Shown in pieces: positions 7,199-16,080 of a stretch of 16,547 bases of DNA. The position numbers were made by a program, and so were the translations under genes. Under the pieces are notes generated by a model. It worked only from the letters and a program-made list of their open reading frames with translations. It was not told where the DNA came from and searched no databases. Position 1 is the first letter of the stretch; each line of letters opens with the position of its first letter. This stretch comes from an uncultured Sutterella sp. (lineage in GTDB: Bacteria; Pseudomonadota; Gammaproteobacteria; Burkholderiales; Burkholderiaceae_F), in the NCBI GenBank assembly GCA_905194315.1, contig CAJJRX010000038.1, forward strand, positions 1-16,547. Reading direction: 5' to 3'.

Positions 7199-7504
7199 AT
7201 GTCGCAAGCTCTACAAACCGTCTTCCATGGTATTAACCGCTCGCCTGCCGTTGAGACCGCCGTTGCCGAGAAAGTCGAAGCATTGCGTCGTTTTGACAAT
7301 CAGCTGGGACCCTGCAAGGTCACAATCACTCAGGAAGGTCACCAGACCATGGGCGCGTTCAACGTGCGCATCGACCTGGTCGCCTCCGGTCAGGACATCA
7401 TCGTGAACCGCACCAACATGGATGTGATGGCTGCGCTTAACGAAGCGTTTGACACTGTCCGCCGCTCCGTGAAGGAACAGGCCGACAAGCGCCGCAACCG
7501 CTAA
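7199..7504 (+). CDS. HPF/RaiA family ribosome-associated protein
   Basis: A 101-residue protein of the ribosome hibernation factor family, expected to bind the 30S decoding region when growth slows. Residues 6-90 fit the beta-alpha-beta-beta-beta-alpha fold: TVFHGINRSPAVETAVAEKVEALRRF, CKVTITQ, AFNVRIDLVASGQDIIVNR, and a final helix ALNEAFDTVRRSVKEQADKRR. The pattern is closer to the short Burkholderiales HPF-like proteins (FHxIxxSPAxE start, basic end) than to canonical Hpf encoded after rpoN. The ATG at 7199 is chosen over the GTG at 7193, because that GTG belongs to the Shine-Dalgarno GAGAGG region. Single gene, followed by a strong terminator. Fold assignment is firm; the precise subtype is inferred. 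Confidence 0.85.
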   Translation: MSQALQTVFHGINRSPAVETAVAEKVEALRRFDNQLGPCKVTITQEGHQTMGAFNVRIDLVASGQDIIVNRTNMDVMAALNEAFDTVRRSVKEQADKRRNR

Positions 7505-7520
7505 TTAACAGACCAAATGA

Positions 7521-7560
7521 AAAGCCCGCAAATCAGTTTCGATCTGCGGGCTTTCTTTTA
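7521..7560. terminator. Bidirectional terminator after the HPF-like gene
   Basis: AAAGCCCGCA (7521-7530) pairs perfectly with TGCGGGCTTT (7545-7554) over a 14-base loop, followed by CTTTTATT on the plus strand. It ends the HPF-like gene 16 bases after its stop. The A-rich left flank means it probably also stops the convergent tRNA transcript. Confidence 0.88.
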
Positions 7561-7561
7561 T

Positions 7562-7637
7562 TGGCGTCCCCACGGGGATTCGAACCCCGGTACCGACCGT
7601 GAAAGGGTCGTGTCCTAGGCCTCTAGACGATAGGGAC
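7562..7637 (-). tRNA. tRNA-Glu (anticodon TTC)
   Basis: 76 bases including an encoded CCA end. The acceptor stem GTCCCTA/TGGGGAC (one G-U pair), the T-loop GTTCGAATC, and an anticodon loop reading CTTTCAC are all in place; the anticodon TTC reads Glu codons. It lies 11 bases downstream of tRNA-Ala in the same transcript. Confidence 0.97.
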
Positions 7638-7648
7638 TGAATCCGGTT

Positions 7649-7724
<76 letters not shown>

Positions 7725-7979
7725 GACATTCGAGAGACGTAAATATAACAGAAAATCTGAGCCTACGCAAATGCTATTGTAAGTATTTGTAACCAAAACA
7801 CTCATATTTTTTCTTTTTCTGTTGCGCCGGGACAAACCCGGCATCCTATCCGTACTGCGCTTGTTTGATGGACTAAATCCTGCGGCGTAGCACCAATTCT
7901 CTGCCGGCAACTGTTCCACACAGCTGTCAATGCGCTGTAGTATTGAAAGGCAGAAAAATTCTTTATCTAAGCGCCGCAC
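7725..7979. other. Intergenic region upstream of uvrA
   Basis: 255 bases between the divergent tRNAs and uvrA. It holds the tRNA promoter, a pyrimidine run at 7807-7820, a perfect hairpin GCCGGG (7826-7831)/CCCGGC (7837-7842) with no T-tract after it on either strand, and a possible uvrA promoter TTGAAA (7943-7948) / TATCTA (7964-7969) with a short 15-base spacer. No CTGT-N8-ACAG SOS box was found. Confidence 0.4.
7742..7770 (-). promoter_or_regulatory. Promoter of the tRNA-Ala/tRNA-Glu unit
   Basis: On the minus strand TTGCGT (7765-7770) and TATATT (7742-7747, 5/6 to consensus) are 17 bases apart. The predicted start is about 10 bases before the mature tRNA-Ala 5' end, as expected for a tRNA operon. 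Confidence 0.6.
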
Positions 7980-10900
7980 ATGTCAAAAATCCAAAGTTCA
8001 CATTCCGACGACACCCGTCTCATCAGAATCCGGGGTGCACGGCAGAATAACCTCAAGAACATTGACCTTGATCTGAAAGCCGGAGAGTTCACCGTGATCA
8101 CGGGCGTATCAGGCTCCGGGAAAAGCTCTCTTGTGTTTGACACCCTGTACGCTGAAGGTCAGCGCCGCTATGTGGAGACGTTCAGTCCCTATGCCCGTCA
8201 GTTTCTTGACCGCATGGACCGGCCGCATGTTGACAGCATCGAAGGGGTTCCTCCCGCCATTGCCATTGACCAGTCCGGGGTGGTCCGCACCTCGCGCTCG
8301 ACTGTCGGCACGATGACGGAGCTCAACGACCACATCAAGCTGCTGTTTGCTCATCATGCCAGAGCTTTCTGTCCGACATGCGGGGATGAGGTTCAGAACT
8401 ACAGTCCTCAGAATATCTTCGAGTCAATCACCCGCACACTCGCCGATATCAGTCCTGATGCACGCGTTTATCTGACTTTTGAGCTGCGAGTTCCGAAGAA
8501 TCTTCCTATTGAAACCGCTGAGGCCGCACTCTCAAGTCAGGGTTTTTCCAAAATTCTCCGTCGTGAGAAGGCAGGCACCGATACCAGACTCTGGGTCGTG
8601 CTTGACCGCTTCAAAGCCGGACGGCTTGACCGGACCCGGGCCATTGATGCCATTGAACAGGGGCTTGACAAGGGCGCCGGCCGTATTGATGTTTTTCTTG
8701 ATGAGGGTGAGGGGGAATTTCTCCTTCGCAGCTACCGCCACGGTTTTATCTGTGCGCGCTGTGACCGTACGTTCTCTTCGCCGTATCCGTCGCTTTTCAG
8801 CTTCAACTCTCCGCTCGGAGCCTGCCCGACATGCAAAGGGTTCGGGCGTGTCATTTCCGTCGACCCGGCACTGGTCATCCCGGATCCGTCCCGGACTCTG
8901 CGGGAAGGAGCTGTTAAGCCCTGGACGACAGACAGCTACAAGGAAATCCGTGAGGATCTTGAAAAATATGCCGCCCGCAAAGGCATCTCTCTGGATGTCC
9001 CCTTCGAACAGCTCACTCCCGAGCAGCTGAAGTGGGTATGGGACGGTGATCCTGACTGGTCCGGCAAGTGGCAGACTCAGTGGTACGGGGTCAAGCACTT
9101 TTTCGAGTGGCTTGAGAGCCGTGCCTATAAGATGCATGTGAGGGTTCTGCTCTCACGCTACCGCTCGTATGTCCGGTGTGAGGACTGCGGCGGGTCACAC
9201 CTGAAACAGTCCGCCCTCCTGTGGCGTTACGGCACCACGGAAAACCGGGCGCAGACGCTTGCGCGCGTGCCCCTTAACCCGGCCCGTTTCAAACCGCTTG
9301 ATGCTCGGATGAGTGACGAGACGTATGATGCGCTTCCGGGCTTTCATTTTCACGAGCTCGCCATGCTGCCCATCGAGGTGCTGCTCGGGTTTTTCAGAAC
9401 TATGCGTCCGGGGGCTCTCAAAGATGAAGCAATGGTGCTCGATGAGATTCTCGCCCGGCTGTCCTATCTGTGCGACGTCGGCCTGGGCTATCTCACGCTG
9501 GACCGCCAGAGCCGCACGCTCTCGGGTGGTGAGGTCCAGAGAGTGAATCTGACAACCGCCCTTGGCACTTCACTGGTAAACACCCTGTTTGTCCTTGACG
9601 AGCCCAGTATCGGCCTGCATCCCCGCGATATGGACCGTGTCAACTCAGTCATGTCCCGGCTCTCCAGAGCCGGCAACACGCTTGTGGTTGTCGAACATGA
9701 CCCTCAGGTGATGCTCGCTGCCGACAGACTTATCGATATGGGACCGGGGGCTGGTAAAAACGGCGGAGAAATCATCTTTGACGGAACCACCCGCAGTGTG
9801 CTCGGCGCCCGGACCTCCACCGGAGAATACCTCTCGGGCAGAAAACGCATTACCCGCGCGCATCCCTATCCGGTGAACAGCAAAACGAAATACCTGACAT
9901 TAAAAGGTGTTACCGAGCACAACCTGAAAAATATTGATGTTCATATTCCGCTCAAGCATTTTGTCGCTGTTGCCGGGGTCTCGGGAGCGGGTAAATCCAC
10001 ACTGATTTCTGACGTGCTGGTGCCGGCGCTTGAACGCCGGCTCGGCAAGAGCACCCCCGCGGTCGGCAGCTTTCAGGAACTGACCGGTCTCATTCCGAGC
10101 GACATCATCTTCGTGGATCAGAGTCCGGTGGGTCGCACCTCGCGAGCCAATCCGGCAAGTTACGTGGGGGCGTTCGACGCCATCCGCAAACTTTTTGCCG
10201 CAAGTCCCGAGGCACATCTGGCCGGCCTCGGCTATGCGGATTTCTCGTTCAACAGCGGCAAAGGCCGGTGCCCGACCTGTGGCGGCTCCGGCAGTGAACA
10301 CGTGGAAATGCAGTTTCTCTCTGACGTGTACCTGCCCTGTCCCGAGTGTCACGGCACCCGATACCGCCAGAGCACCCTTGAAGTCACCATTGCGCTGGCC
10401 GACAAACGCCGCTACAGCATCGCTGACGTTCTGGGGTTCACCGTTGATCAGGCCTGTGAACTCTTCAAACTGTACCCTGCCGTGCTCGAGCCGCTCTCAC
10501 ACCTGAGAAGCGTCGGACTCGGCTACATCACGCTCGGACAACCGCTCACCACACTGTCGGGCGGAGAAAACCAGCGTCTCAAACTTGCCGGTCATCTCTC
10601 CGAGGGACTTCGTGTCAACCGGACCGGCTCCGGGAAAATCTTTATTTTTGACGAGCCCACAACCGGTCTGCATTTCAGCGATGTGAACGTGCTGGTTCAC
10701 ATCTTCGACTCTCTGGTTGCGATGGGGCATACCGTTGTGGTGGTTGAACATAACCTTGATGTTCTCAATGTTGCAGACTGGATTATCGAACTCGGTCCCG
10801 AAGGCGGTGATGCAGGCGGCACGGTAACTTTCACTGGCAGCCCGGATGAGCTGGTGCACAGCGCCGGCACCCATACAGCCGTCGCACTGAAAGCCTGGCG

Positions 10901-13562
10901 TGAAACCCTCAACGGTCATGATCAGGAGGCTTTCTTCCACTTCCCGGACAGCACCGGGCAACGTGACCGCGAAGATAACGTCATCAGTGTTCAGGGAGCC
11001 CGTGAGCACAATCTGAAAAATCTCTCGGTCAGCATTCCCAGAGACCGCTTCAATGTCATCACCGGCCCGTCAGGTTCCGGCAAATCGACGCTTGCTTTTG
11101 ACATTGTGTTTGCCGAGGGGCAGCGACGTTATCTTGAGTCTCTCAATGCTTATGCCCGCACTATGGTCCAGCCGCCGCCTCTGCCTGACGTGGATGCGGT
11201 CCGGGGTATTCCGCCCTCCGTGGCTATCGAACAGCGCACCTCCCGCGGCGGTCTGCGCTCGACCGTGGCCACCATGACTGAGATCTACCACTTCCTGCGT
11301 CTGATCTTCGGTAAACTCGGCACCCCCTACTGCCCGAACTGTCAGATTGACTGCACCAGTGTGACCCGCGATACGCTTCTGGAGGAAATACAGACTCTGT
11401 ACGGCAACCGGCGTATTGAAATTTATGCCCCGGTCATCCGACACAAAAAAGGGGTGTTCCGTGCCGAGCTCGAACTCTATGCGACCAAGTACCGTCATGT
11501 CCGGATTGACGGGCGCAAAGTGGATCTGCTCACCGAAACACCTTCGCTAGGACGGCATAACGAGCACAATATCGACGTGCTGGCCGGTACATGGTCACAC
11601 GGGATGAGCCGCGAGGAGCTGGAACAAACCGTGGATGCTGCACTGCTGCTCGGCCACGGAGTACTGACTGTTACCGACCTGACTGATCCGTCGGCACAGG
11701 ACAGACTCTTCTCGACCGCCTCGGGCTGTCCCAACTGCGGGATGAGCTTCCCTGCGCTCGATCCGAAACTCTTTTCCTATAACTCTCCGGTAGGCACCTG
11801 CCAGCGCTGCTCCGGCTACGGGATACTGACCGCTGCCGTACGCAAGGCGCAAAAAGCGGACAACCTGTATAACGACGAGCTCACACAGGTCGATGCCGAA
11901 GGGGATGTGACCTGTCCGAGCTGCCACGGGGCACGACTCAATCCTGTTGCGCTGTCGGTGCGATGGAAGGACAGAAACATTGCCGACTACGGCCAGATGA
12001 CCATTGAACAGGCTGCCGGCTTTTTCAGGGATCTCACTCTCACTCAGCGCGAGGCAGCCATTGCCGGAGATGCCATCAAGGAGATTGAATCCCGCCTGAA
12101 ATTCCTCATGGATGTAGGACTCGGTTACCTGACTCTGGACCGCTCAGCACCAACGCTCTCCGGCGGCGAAGCCCAGCGTATCCGCCTTGCTGCTCAGCTC
12201 GGCAGCAATCTGCGCGGGGTCTGCTATGTACTCGATGAACCGACCATCGGTCTGCATCCGCGGGATAACCGCATGCTGCTCAACGTGATCGAATCACTTA
12301 CCCGCAAGGGCAACACCCTGCTGGTTGTGGAGCACGACGAGGATACAATCCGGCGTGCCGAACACATTATTGATATCGGCCCGCAGGCCGGTATCCTCGG
12401 CGGCGAACTGGTTGCGCAAGGCAGTATCAGCGATATTGAGGCCTGCGAGAAGTCAGTGACCGGTAAGTACCTCAGGGAGCCGCTCCCGCATACCGGTAAA
12501 CCTGAAACCCGCTTCGATCCCAAGACGGATTCCAGGCTCGTCATCGAGTCAACGGCGATACGCAACCTGCAGATTCCACAGCTGGATATTCCGCTCAACA
12601 GGCTCGTCGTGCTGACCGGTGTCTCCGGCTCCGGCAAGTCGACTCTGATGCATGAGGTGATTTACCGGAATCTGGCTCACGCTATGCAGCTCAAAAAAGG
12701 TCAGCTACCGCAATGGGAAAACTGTGTGAGCATCAAAGGCTGGGAACAGCTCAAACGGGTTCTGCAGGTGGACCAGACACCGATCGGTAAAACACCGCGT
12801 TCCTGTCCTGCCACCTACGTGGGCTTTTATGAACACATCAGAAATCTGTTTGCCGAGCTGCCCGAAAGTCAGGCAAGAGGATATGACGCGAGCCGCTACT
12901 CGTTTAATACCAAAGGCGGTCGGTGTGAAGACTGTGGCGGTCAGGGGTTCATCACTCTTGAGATGAACTTCCTGCCGGATGTGAAAATCGTCTGTGAAAC
13001 CTGCCATGGAGCCCGGTTTGATCCGGAGACACTGTCCGTCACCTGGAAGGGTCATAACATCGGAGAAATTCTGCAGATGACTGTTGAGCAGGGAGCTGAA
13101 TTCTTCAAAAGTCAGACCCTGATTTCCCATCCGCTTAATCTGATGAAAGACGTCGGTCTGGGCTATCTCAAACTCGGTCAGCCCTCGCCTACCCTTTCCG
13201 GCGGTGAGGCCCAGCGTCTGAAGCTGGTCACTGAACTGGCCAAGGTCAGAGAGGGTGTGCGCAGCACAAAGAGCAAGGGCACACTTTATGTCCTCGATGA
13301 ACCAACGGTCGGGCTGCACATGAACGATGTGGCCAAGCTGATTGCTGTCATCAAGCGTCTGGTGGCTGCCGGCAACTCAGTCATTGTTATCGAGCACAAC
13401 CTCGATATGATTGCTGAGGCCGACTGGATCATCGATCTCGGCCCCGAAGCCGGTACCGGCGGCGGGCAGCTGTGTGCTCAGGGAACACCTTTTGAGGTGA
13501 GCAAAACCAAGACACATACAGGGCTGGCTCTGAAGGAATTCCTGAAGTCCCACAAGCCTTAA
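7980..13562 (+). CDS. uvrA: Tandem UvrA-like excinuclease subunit A (four ABC domains)
   Basis: UvrA finds DNA damage as an ATP-driven dimer and hands it to UvrB. This 1860-residue protein is two UvrA units in one chain, twice the usual length (about 940). Walker A motifs are at 42-50, 666-674, 1029-1037 and 1547-1555; LSGGE signatures at 514, 859, 1393 and 1739; Walker B/DEP motifs at 537-547, 887-898, 1416-1427 and 1770-1780. All four ATPase sites look intact, as do both CxxC-19-CxxC zinc fingers (764-790, 1649-1675). The halves differ: unit 1 keeps a long DNA-binding insertion (about 290-400) but a diverged UvrB-docking region, while unit 2 keeps the docking motif APVIRHKKG (1150-1158) but has lost most of the insertion (about 1283-1311). 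No Shine-Dalgarno precedes the ATG. Probably a paralogue beside a normal uvrA elsewhere; a role in repair or drug-damage tolerance is inferred. Confidence 0.93.
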   Translation: MSKIQSSHSDDTRLIRIRGARQNNLKNIDLDLKAGEFTVITGVSGSGKSSLVFDTLYAEGQRRYVETFSPYARQFLDRMDRPHVDSIEGVPPAIAIDQSGVVRTSRSTVGTMTELNDHIKLLFAHHARAFCPTCGDEVQNYSPQNIFESITRTLADISPDARVYLTFELRVPKNLPIETAEAALSSQGFSKILRREKAGTDTRLWVVLDRFKAGRLDRTRAIDAIEQGLDKGAGRIDVFLDEGEGEFLLRSYRHGFICARCDRTFSSPYPSLFSFNSPLGACPTCKGFGRVISVDPALVIPDPSRTLREGAVKPWTTDSYKEIREDLEKYAARKGISLDVPFEQLTPEQLKWVWDGDPDWSGKWQTQWYGVKHFFEWLESRAYKMHVRVLLSRYRSYVRCEDCGGSHLKQSALLWRYGTTENRAQTLARVPLNPARFKPLDARMSDETYDALPGFHFHELAMLPIEVLLGFFRTMRPGALKDEAMVLDEILARLSYLCDVGLGYLTLDRQSRTLSGGEVQRVNLTTALGTSLVNTLFVLDEPSIGLHPRDMDRVNSVMSRLSRAGNTLVVVEHDPQVMLAADRLIDMGPGAGKNGGEIIFDGTTRSVLGARTSTGEYLSGRKRITRAHPYPVNSKTKYLTLKGVTEHNLKNIDVHIPLKHFVAVAGVSGAGKSTLISDVLVPALERRLGKSTPAVGSFQELTGLIPSDIIFVDQSPVGRTSRANPASYVGAFDAIRKLFAASPEAHLAGLGYADFSFNSGKGRCPTCGGSGSEHVEMQFLSDVYLPCPECHGTRYRQSTLEVTIALADKRRYSIADVLGFTVDQACELFKLYPAVLEPLSHLRSVGLGYITLGQPLTTLSGGENQRLKLAGHLSEGLRVNRTGSGKIFIFDEPTTGLHFSDVNVLVHIFDSLVAMGHTVVVVEHNLDVLNVADWIIELGPEGGDAGGTVTFTGSPDELVHSAGTHTAVALKAWRETLNGHDQEAFFHFPDSTGQRDREDNVISVQGAREHNLKNLSVSIPRDRFNVITGPSGSGKSTLAFDIVFAEGQRRYLESLNAYARTMVQPPPLPDVDAVRGIPPSVAIEQRTSRGGLRSTVATMTEIYHFLRLIFGKLGTPYCPNCQIDCTSVTRDTLLEEIQTLYGNRRIEIYAPVIRHKKGVFRAELELYATKYRHVRIDGRKVDLLTETPSLGRHNEHNIDVLAGTWSHGMSREELEQTVDAALLLGHGVLTVTDLTDPSAQDRLFSTASGCPNCGMSFPALDPKLFSYNSPVGTCQRCSGYGILTAAVRKAQKADNLYNDELTQVDAEGDVTCPSCHGARLNPVALSVRWKDRNIADYGQMTIEQAAGFFRDLTLTQREAAIAGDAIKEIESRLKFLMDVGLGYLTLDRSAPTLSGGEAQRIRLAAQLGSNLRGVCYVLDEPTIGLHPRDNRMLLNVIESLTRKGNTLLVVEHDEDTIRRAEHIIDIGPQAGILGGELVAQGSISDIEACEKSVTGKYLREPLPHTGKPETRFDPKTDSRLVIESTAIRNLQIPQLDIPLNRLVVLTGVSGSGKSTLMHEVIYRNLAHAMQLKKGQLPQWENCVSIKGWEQLKRVLQVDQTPIGKTPRSCPATYVGFYEHIRNLFAELPESQARGYDASRYSFNTKGGRCEDCGGQGFITLEMNFLPDVKIVCETCHGARFDPETLSVTWKGHNIGEILQMTVEQGAEFFKSQTLISHPLNLMKDVGLGYLKLGQPSPTLSGGEAQRLKLVTELAKVREGVRSTKSKGTLYVLDEPTVGLHMNDVAKLIAVIKRLVAAGNSVIVIEHNLDMIAEADWIIDLGPEAGTGGGQLCAQGTPFEVSKTKTHTGLALKEFLKSHKP

Positions 13563-13609
13563 AGAAGAAAACCCCTCTTGCTGTTCTCTGCAAAGAGGGG
13601 TTCCTTTTA
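13563..13609. terminator. Bidirectional terminator between uvrA and lptG
   Basis: AACCCCTCTT (13570-13579) pairs perfectly with AAGAGGGGTT (13593-13602) over a 13-base loop. On the plus strand CCTTTTAA follows; on the minus strand a stronger TTTTCTTCTTT tract follows. It fills nearly all of the 44-base gap between the two convergent stops. Confidence 0.85.
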
Positions 13610-14746
13610 ACGCTTTTCAACCAGCACCAGGCCTATACCGCCCACTATCAGCATCACCAGCGTAGGCAGCAGCGCCGCCCACATGGGACTGAGCATCGTC
13701 GTCGATCCGAGAAACGAGAAGATGTTGCTCAGTGCATAGAATGTAATACCAATCATAATGCCGGCAAACATCTTGATGGCCATACCGCCGGAGCGGGCAT
13801 TCATGTACGCAAACGGCATCGAGAGCGCCAGCATCACCAGCGTTGAGAGCGGGTAAAAGAGCTTTGTCCAGAAGATAATCTCCTGTTTTTCCGTATCCTG
13901 ATTGTTGTTCTTCAGATGCGTGATAAAGCGCGACAGGTCCCGGAGTGACATGTCATCAGGACGGCTCGTAAAGACAGCAAACATATCCGGTCCGAGCGAG
14001 GAATTGAACTCAAACTCTTCAAGTCTGGTGTTTTGCACTGCCAGAGCACTGACATCTGCATTTTCCTCACGGGGAATCTCAGGATACTGATCCACTGTAG
14101 TACCATGCAGCACCCAGCCGCGCTTTCCCTGATAGGTCGCCGATTCAGAGGTGATCAGACGGTGCAGAGCGCCCTTCTGATCAAATTCGAATACACGCCA
14201 CGGGCCGGTTTGCTGATTATTGTCGGCACGCACATAACTCACATTGATATAGCGGTCGTACGTCACCTCATTTTCAACAAACACATCGCGAAGCCAGACC
14301 CCGGTAGAGTAACCCCGGGCAGTCAGGTTCTGAGACTTTGCAAGCGTTTTAAGTTCGACAGCATATTTTTCTGAGGGTGGAGCAACCACCTCTCCGAAGA
14401 GATAGGTCACCCCGACAAGAACGATTGCAGAGACTGACAGTGTTTTGCACAGACGAAGCGGCGACAGCCCGGCAACACGGAGCACAGTAAATTCAGAACT
14501 CGCTGCCCAGCGCGACATGATGTAAATCGAGCTGAGCAGGGCAGCCAGAGGCATCACCTGATATACACGCCCGGGCAGTGTCAGGGCGGTCAGTATGAAG
14601 GCCTGACCGAGGGTACGGCCGTTACCGATAGAGTCGAGCTGTGCTACCAGATCAAAGAAAGCGAACAGCGACACTAGGGCCACCAGCGCAAACAGCGTGG
14701 ACGTCAGGATGTCCTTGGTAAATTGACGAGTAATAACCAGCATCAT
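13607..14746 (-). CDS. lptG: LPS export permease LptG
   Basis: Inner-membrane half of the LptB2FG ABC transporter, which extracts lipopolysaccharide from the membrane and pushes it along the LptC-LptA bridge to the outer membrane. The 379-residue protein has the YjgP/YjgQ layout: three N-terminal membrane helices (about 14-36, 60-80, 102-124), a periplasmic beta domain (about 125-290), and three C-terminal helices (about 296-316, 324-345, 353-376). SSEFTVLRVAGLSP (83-96) is the cytoplasmic coupling segment that meets the LptB ATPase. The start ATG (14744-14746) overlaps the lptF stop by one base (TAATG) and has AGGAAGGA 6 bases upstream; a second ATG follows directly. The ATPase LptB is not in this window. 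Confidence 0.95.
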   Translation of the reverse strand: MMLVITRQFTKDILTSTLFALVALVSLFAFFDLVAQLDSIGNGRTLGQAFILTALTLPGRVYQVMPLAALLSSIYIMSRWAASSEFTVLRVAGLSPLRLCKTLSVSAIVLVGVTYLFGEVVAPPSEKYAVELKTLAKSQNLTARGYSTGVWLRDVFVENEVTYDRYINVSYVRADNNQQTGPWRVFEFDQKGALHRLITSESATYQGKRGWVLHGTTVDQYPEIPREENADVSALAVQNTRLEEFEFNSSLGPDMFAVFTSRPDDMSLRDLSRFITHLKNNNQDTEKQEIIFWTKLFYPLSTLVMLALSMPFAYMNARSGGMAIKMFAGIMIGITFYALSNIFSFLGSTTMLSPMWAALLPTLVMLIVGGIGLVLVEKR

Positions 14747-15876
14747 TAAGCATCCTTCCTGTCAACACGGCGGTGACGCCAGTACCAGATTGACATCCAG
14801 GACGGGAACCAGCGTGTGCGGTAAACCCATCGCCAGTAAAGCACAACAGAAATCAAAAATACCAGACCGTTGAGTCCGAGCAGAGCAGCAATATAGTTAA
14901 CGACACCCTGCTCCACCCAGCTCTGCATGACAGTGATACCGTTGAGGTAGAGAATAAAAATCAGACTGGCAAAAATCAGGTTGAGACTGCGCCCGGCGCG
15001 GGGGCTGTTGCACGACAGCGGTACAGCAAGCAGAGCGAGGTTAACCGCAGCAAACGGCCAGCACAGACGCCAGAACACCTCTGCAAGAGACTTGTCACTT
15101 TTTTCGGCAAGCAAAAGACTCATCGGCTGGGCAGCTAGTTTGGAGGTCTGCCAGGGGTTATCGAGCTTCACATCCACACGAAGCCCGTACTCTTTAAAGT
15201 CAACCACACGGGTCTTGGCACTGTCACGGGTTACATCATAACGGCGTCCGTCATTGAGAATAATATAGCGGTCGCCCTCCTCATTGACCTTCACCTGCCC
15301 AGAACGTGCGACCAGAGCCGCATCACTCGTGAGAGAACGGTCGGCGACAAACACCTTGCCGACACGATTGTTGTCCTGATCAAGACTCTCAACAAAGAGA
15401 ATGCGACGCCCGCCCTGCAGCTCAATAAAGCGCCCCGTGGAAAGCTGTTCGACATCATCCTGCTGCTCGTACTTGTTGCGGGTAATTTCAGTCTGGGATC
15501 GTGCCCACGGAGAGACCACGATGGTAAGCACGGCCACGAGCAGGACAAGCGGCACAGTGATACGGAGCACAGGAGCGATAAAAGAGAGCAGAGAACGGCC
15601 GCCAGAAGAGAACCAGACAACCATTTCATTATCCTGCCACCAGCGCATCATAGTAATGAGCACCGAAACAAAGATGGACAGAGACAGGAGCGGTCCGATA
15701 TAGGTAAGAGAGTTGTACAGAATCATCTGCAGCACTTCAGAGTTACCGATCGCCCCGCCTGAGGCCAGACCCAGTACGCGAACCATCCCGACAGCAAGTA
15801 CGATGGTAAACAGCACCGTAAAGCTGCCACCAACAGTATTGGCGAGTTCAGTGGCCAGAGACCGTTTAAGAATCAT
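14746..15876 (-). CDS. lptF: LPS export permease LptF
   Basis: Partner permease of LptG in the LPS exporter. The 376-residue protein starts MILKRSLATELANT and has membrane helices at about 14-36, 56-77 and 98-122, a periplasmic jelly-roll domain (about 124-262, including FIELQGGRRILFVES and GRRYDVT strands), then helices at about 268-288, 298-317 and 326-348. EMVVWFSSGGRS (84-95) is the coupling segment. The C-terminus (about 347-376) is a Trp/Arg-rich cytoplasmic tail. The start codon has only a weak AGGA at longer than usual spacing. First gene of lptF-lptG, transcribed toward uvrA. Confidence 0.95.
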   Translation of the reverse strand: MILKRSLATELANTVGGSFTVLFTIVLAVGMVRVLGLASGGAIGNSEVLQMILYNSLTYIGPLLSLSIFVSVLITMMRWWQDNEMVVWFSSGGRSLLSFIAPVLRITVPLVLLVAVLTIVVSPWARSQTEITRNKYEQQDDVEQLSTGRFIELQGGRRILFVESLDQDNNRVGKVFVADRSLTSDAALVARSGQVKVNEEGDRYIILNDGRRYDVTRDSAKTRVVDFKEYGLRVDVKLDNPWQTSKLAAQPMSLLLAEKSDKSLAEVFWRLCWPFAAVNLALLAVPLSCNSPRAGRSLNLIFASLIFILYLNGITVMQSWVEQGVVNYIAALLGLNGLVFLISVVLYWRWVYRTRWFPSWMSIWYWRHRRVDRKDA

Positions 15877-16080
15877 GAGAGAAGTATCCTGAAAATAGGC
15901 GAGAGATTGACAACCGCTAAATCACCTCCGCAGCAGTTGCATGCTCTCCTGGCCTGCCTGATGCTGAGCACTGCTGTGAGCGCTCTTACTAGACAAGCAA
16001 ATCCTTTTGATTTTAGACGAAATTCTCAGCCCGCATAAGTTTCAGATGCTAAAACTCGAAACCGGTTATCTGATAACGAG

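Noticed and set aside
7826..7842. Terminator before uvrA
   Set aside because: The GCCGGG/CCCGGC hairpin is perfect, but neither strand has a T-run after it.
7900..7945. LexA (SOS) box upstream of uvrA
   Set aside because: Several CTGT and ACAG words occur (for example around 7911-7938), but none at the required 8-base spacing.
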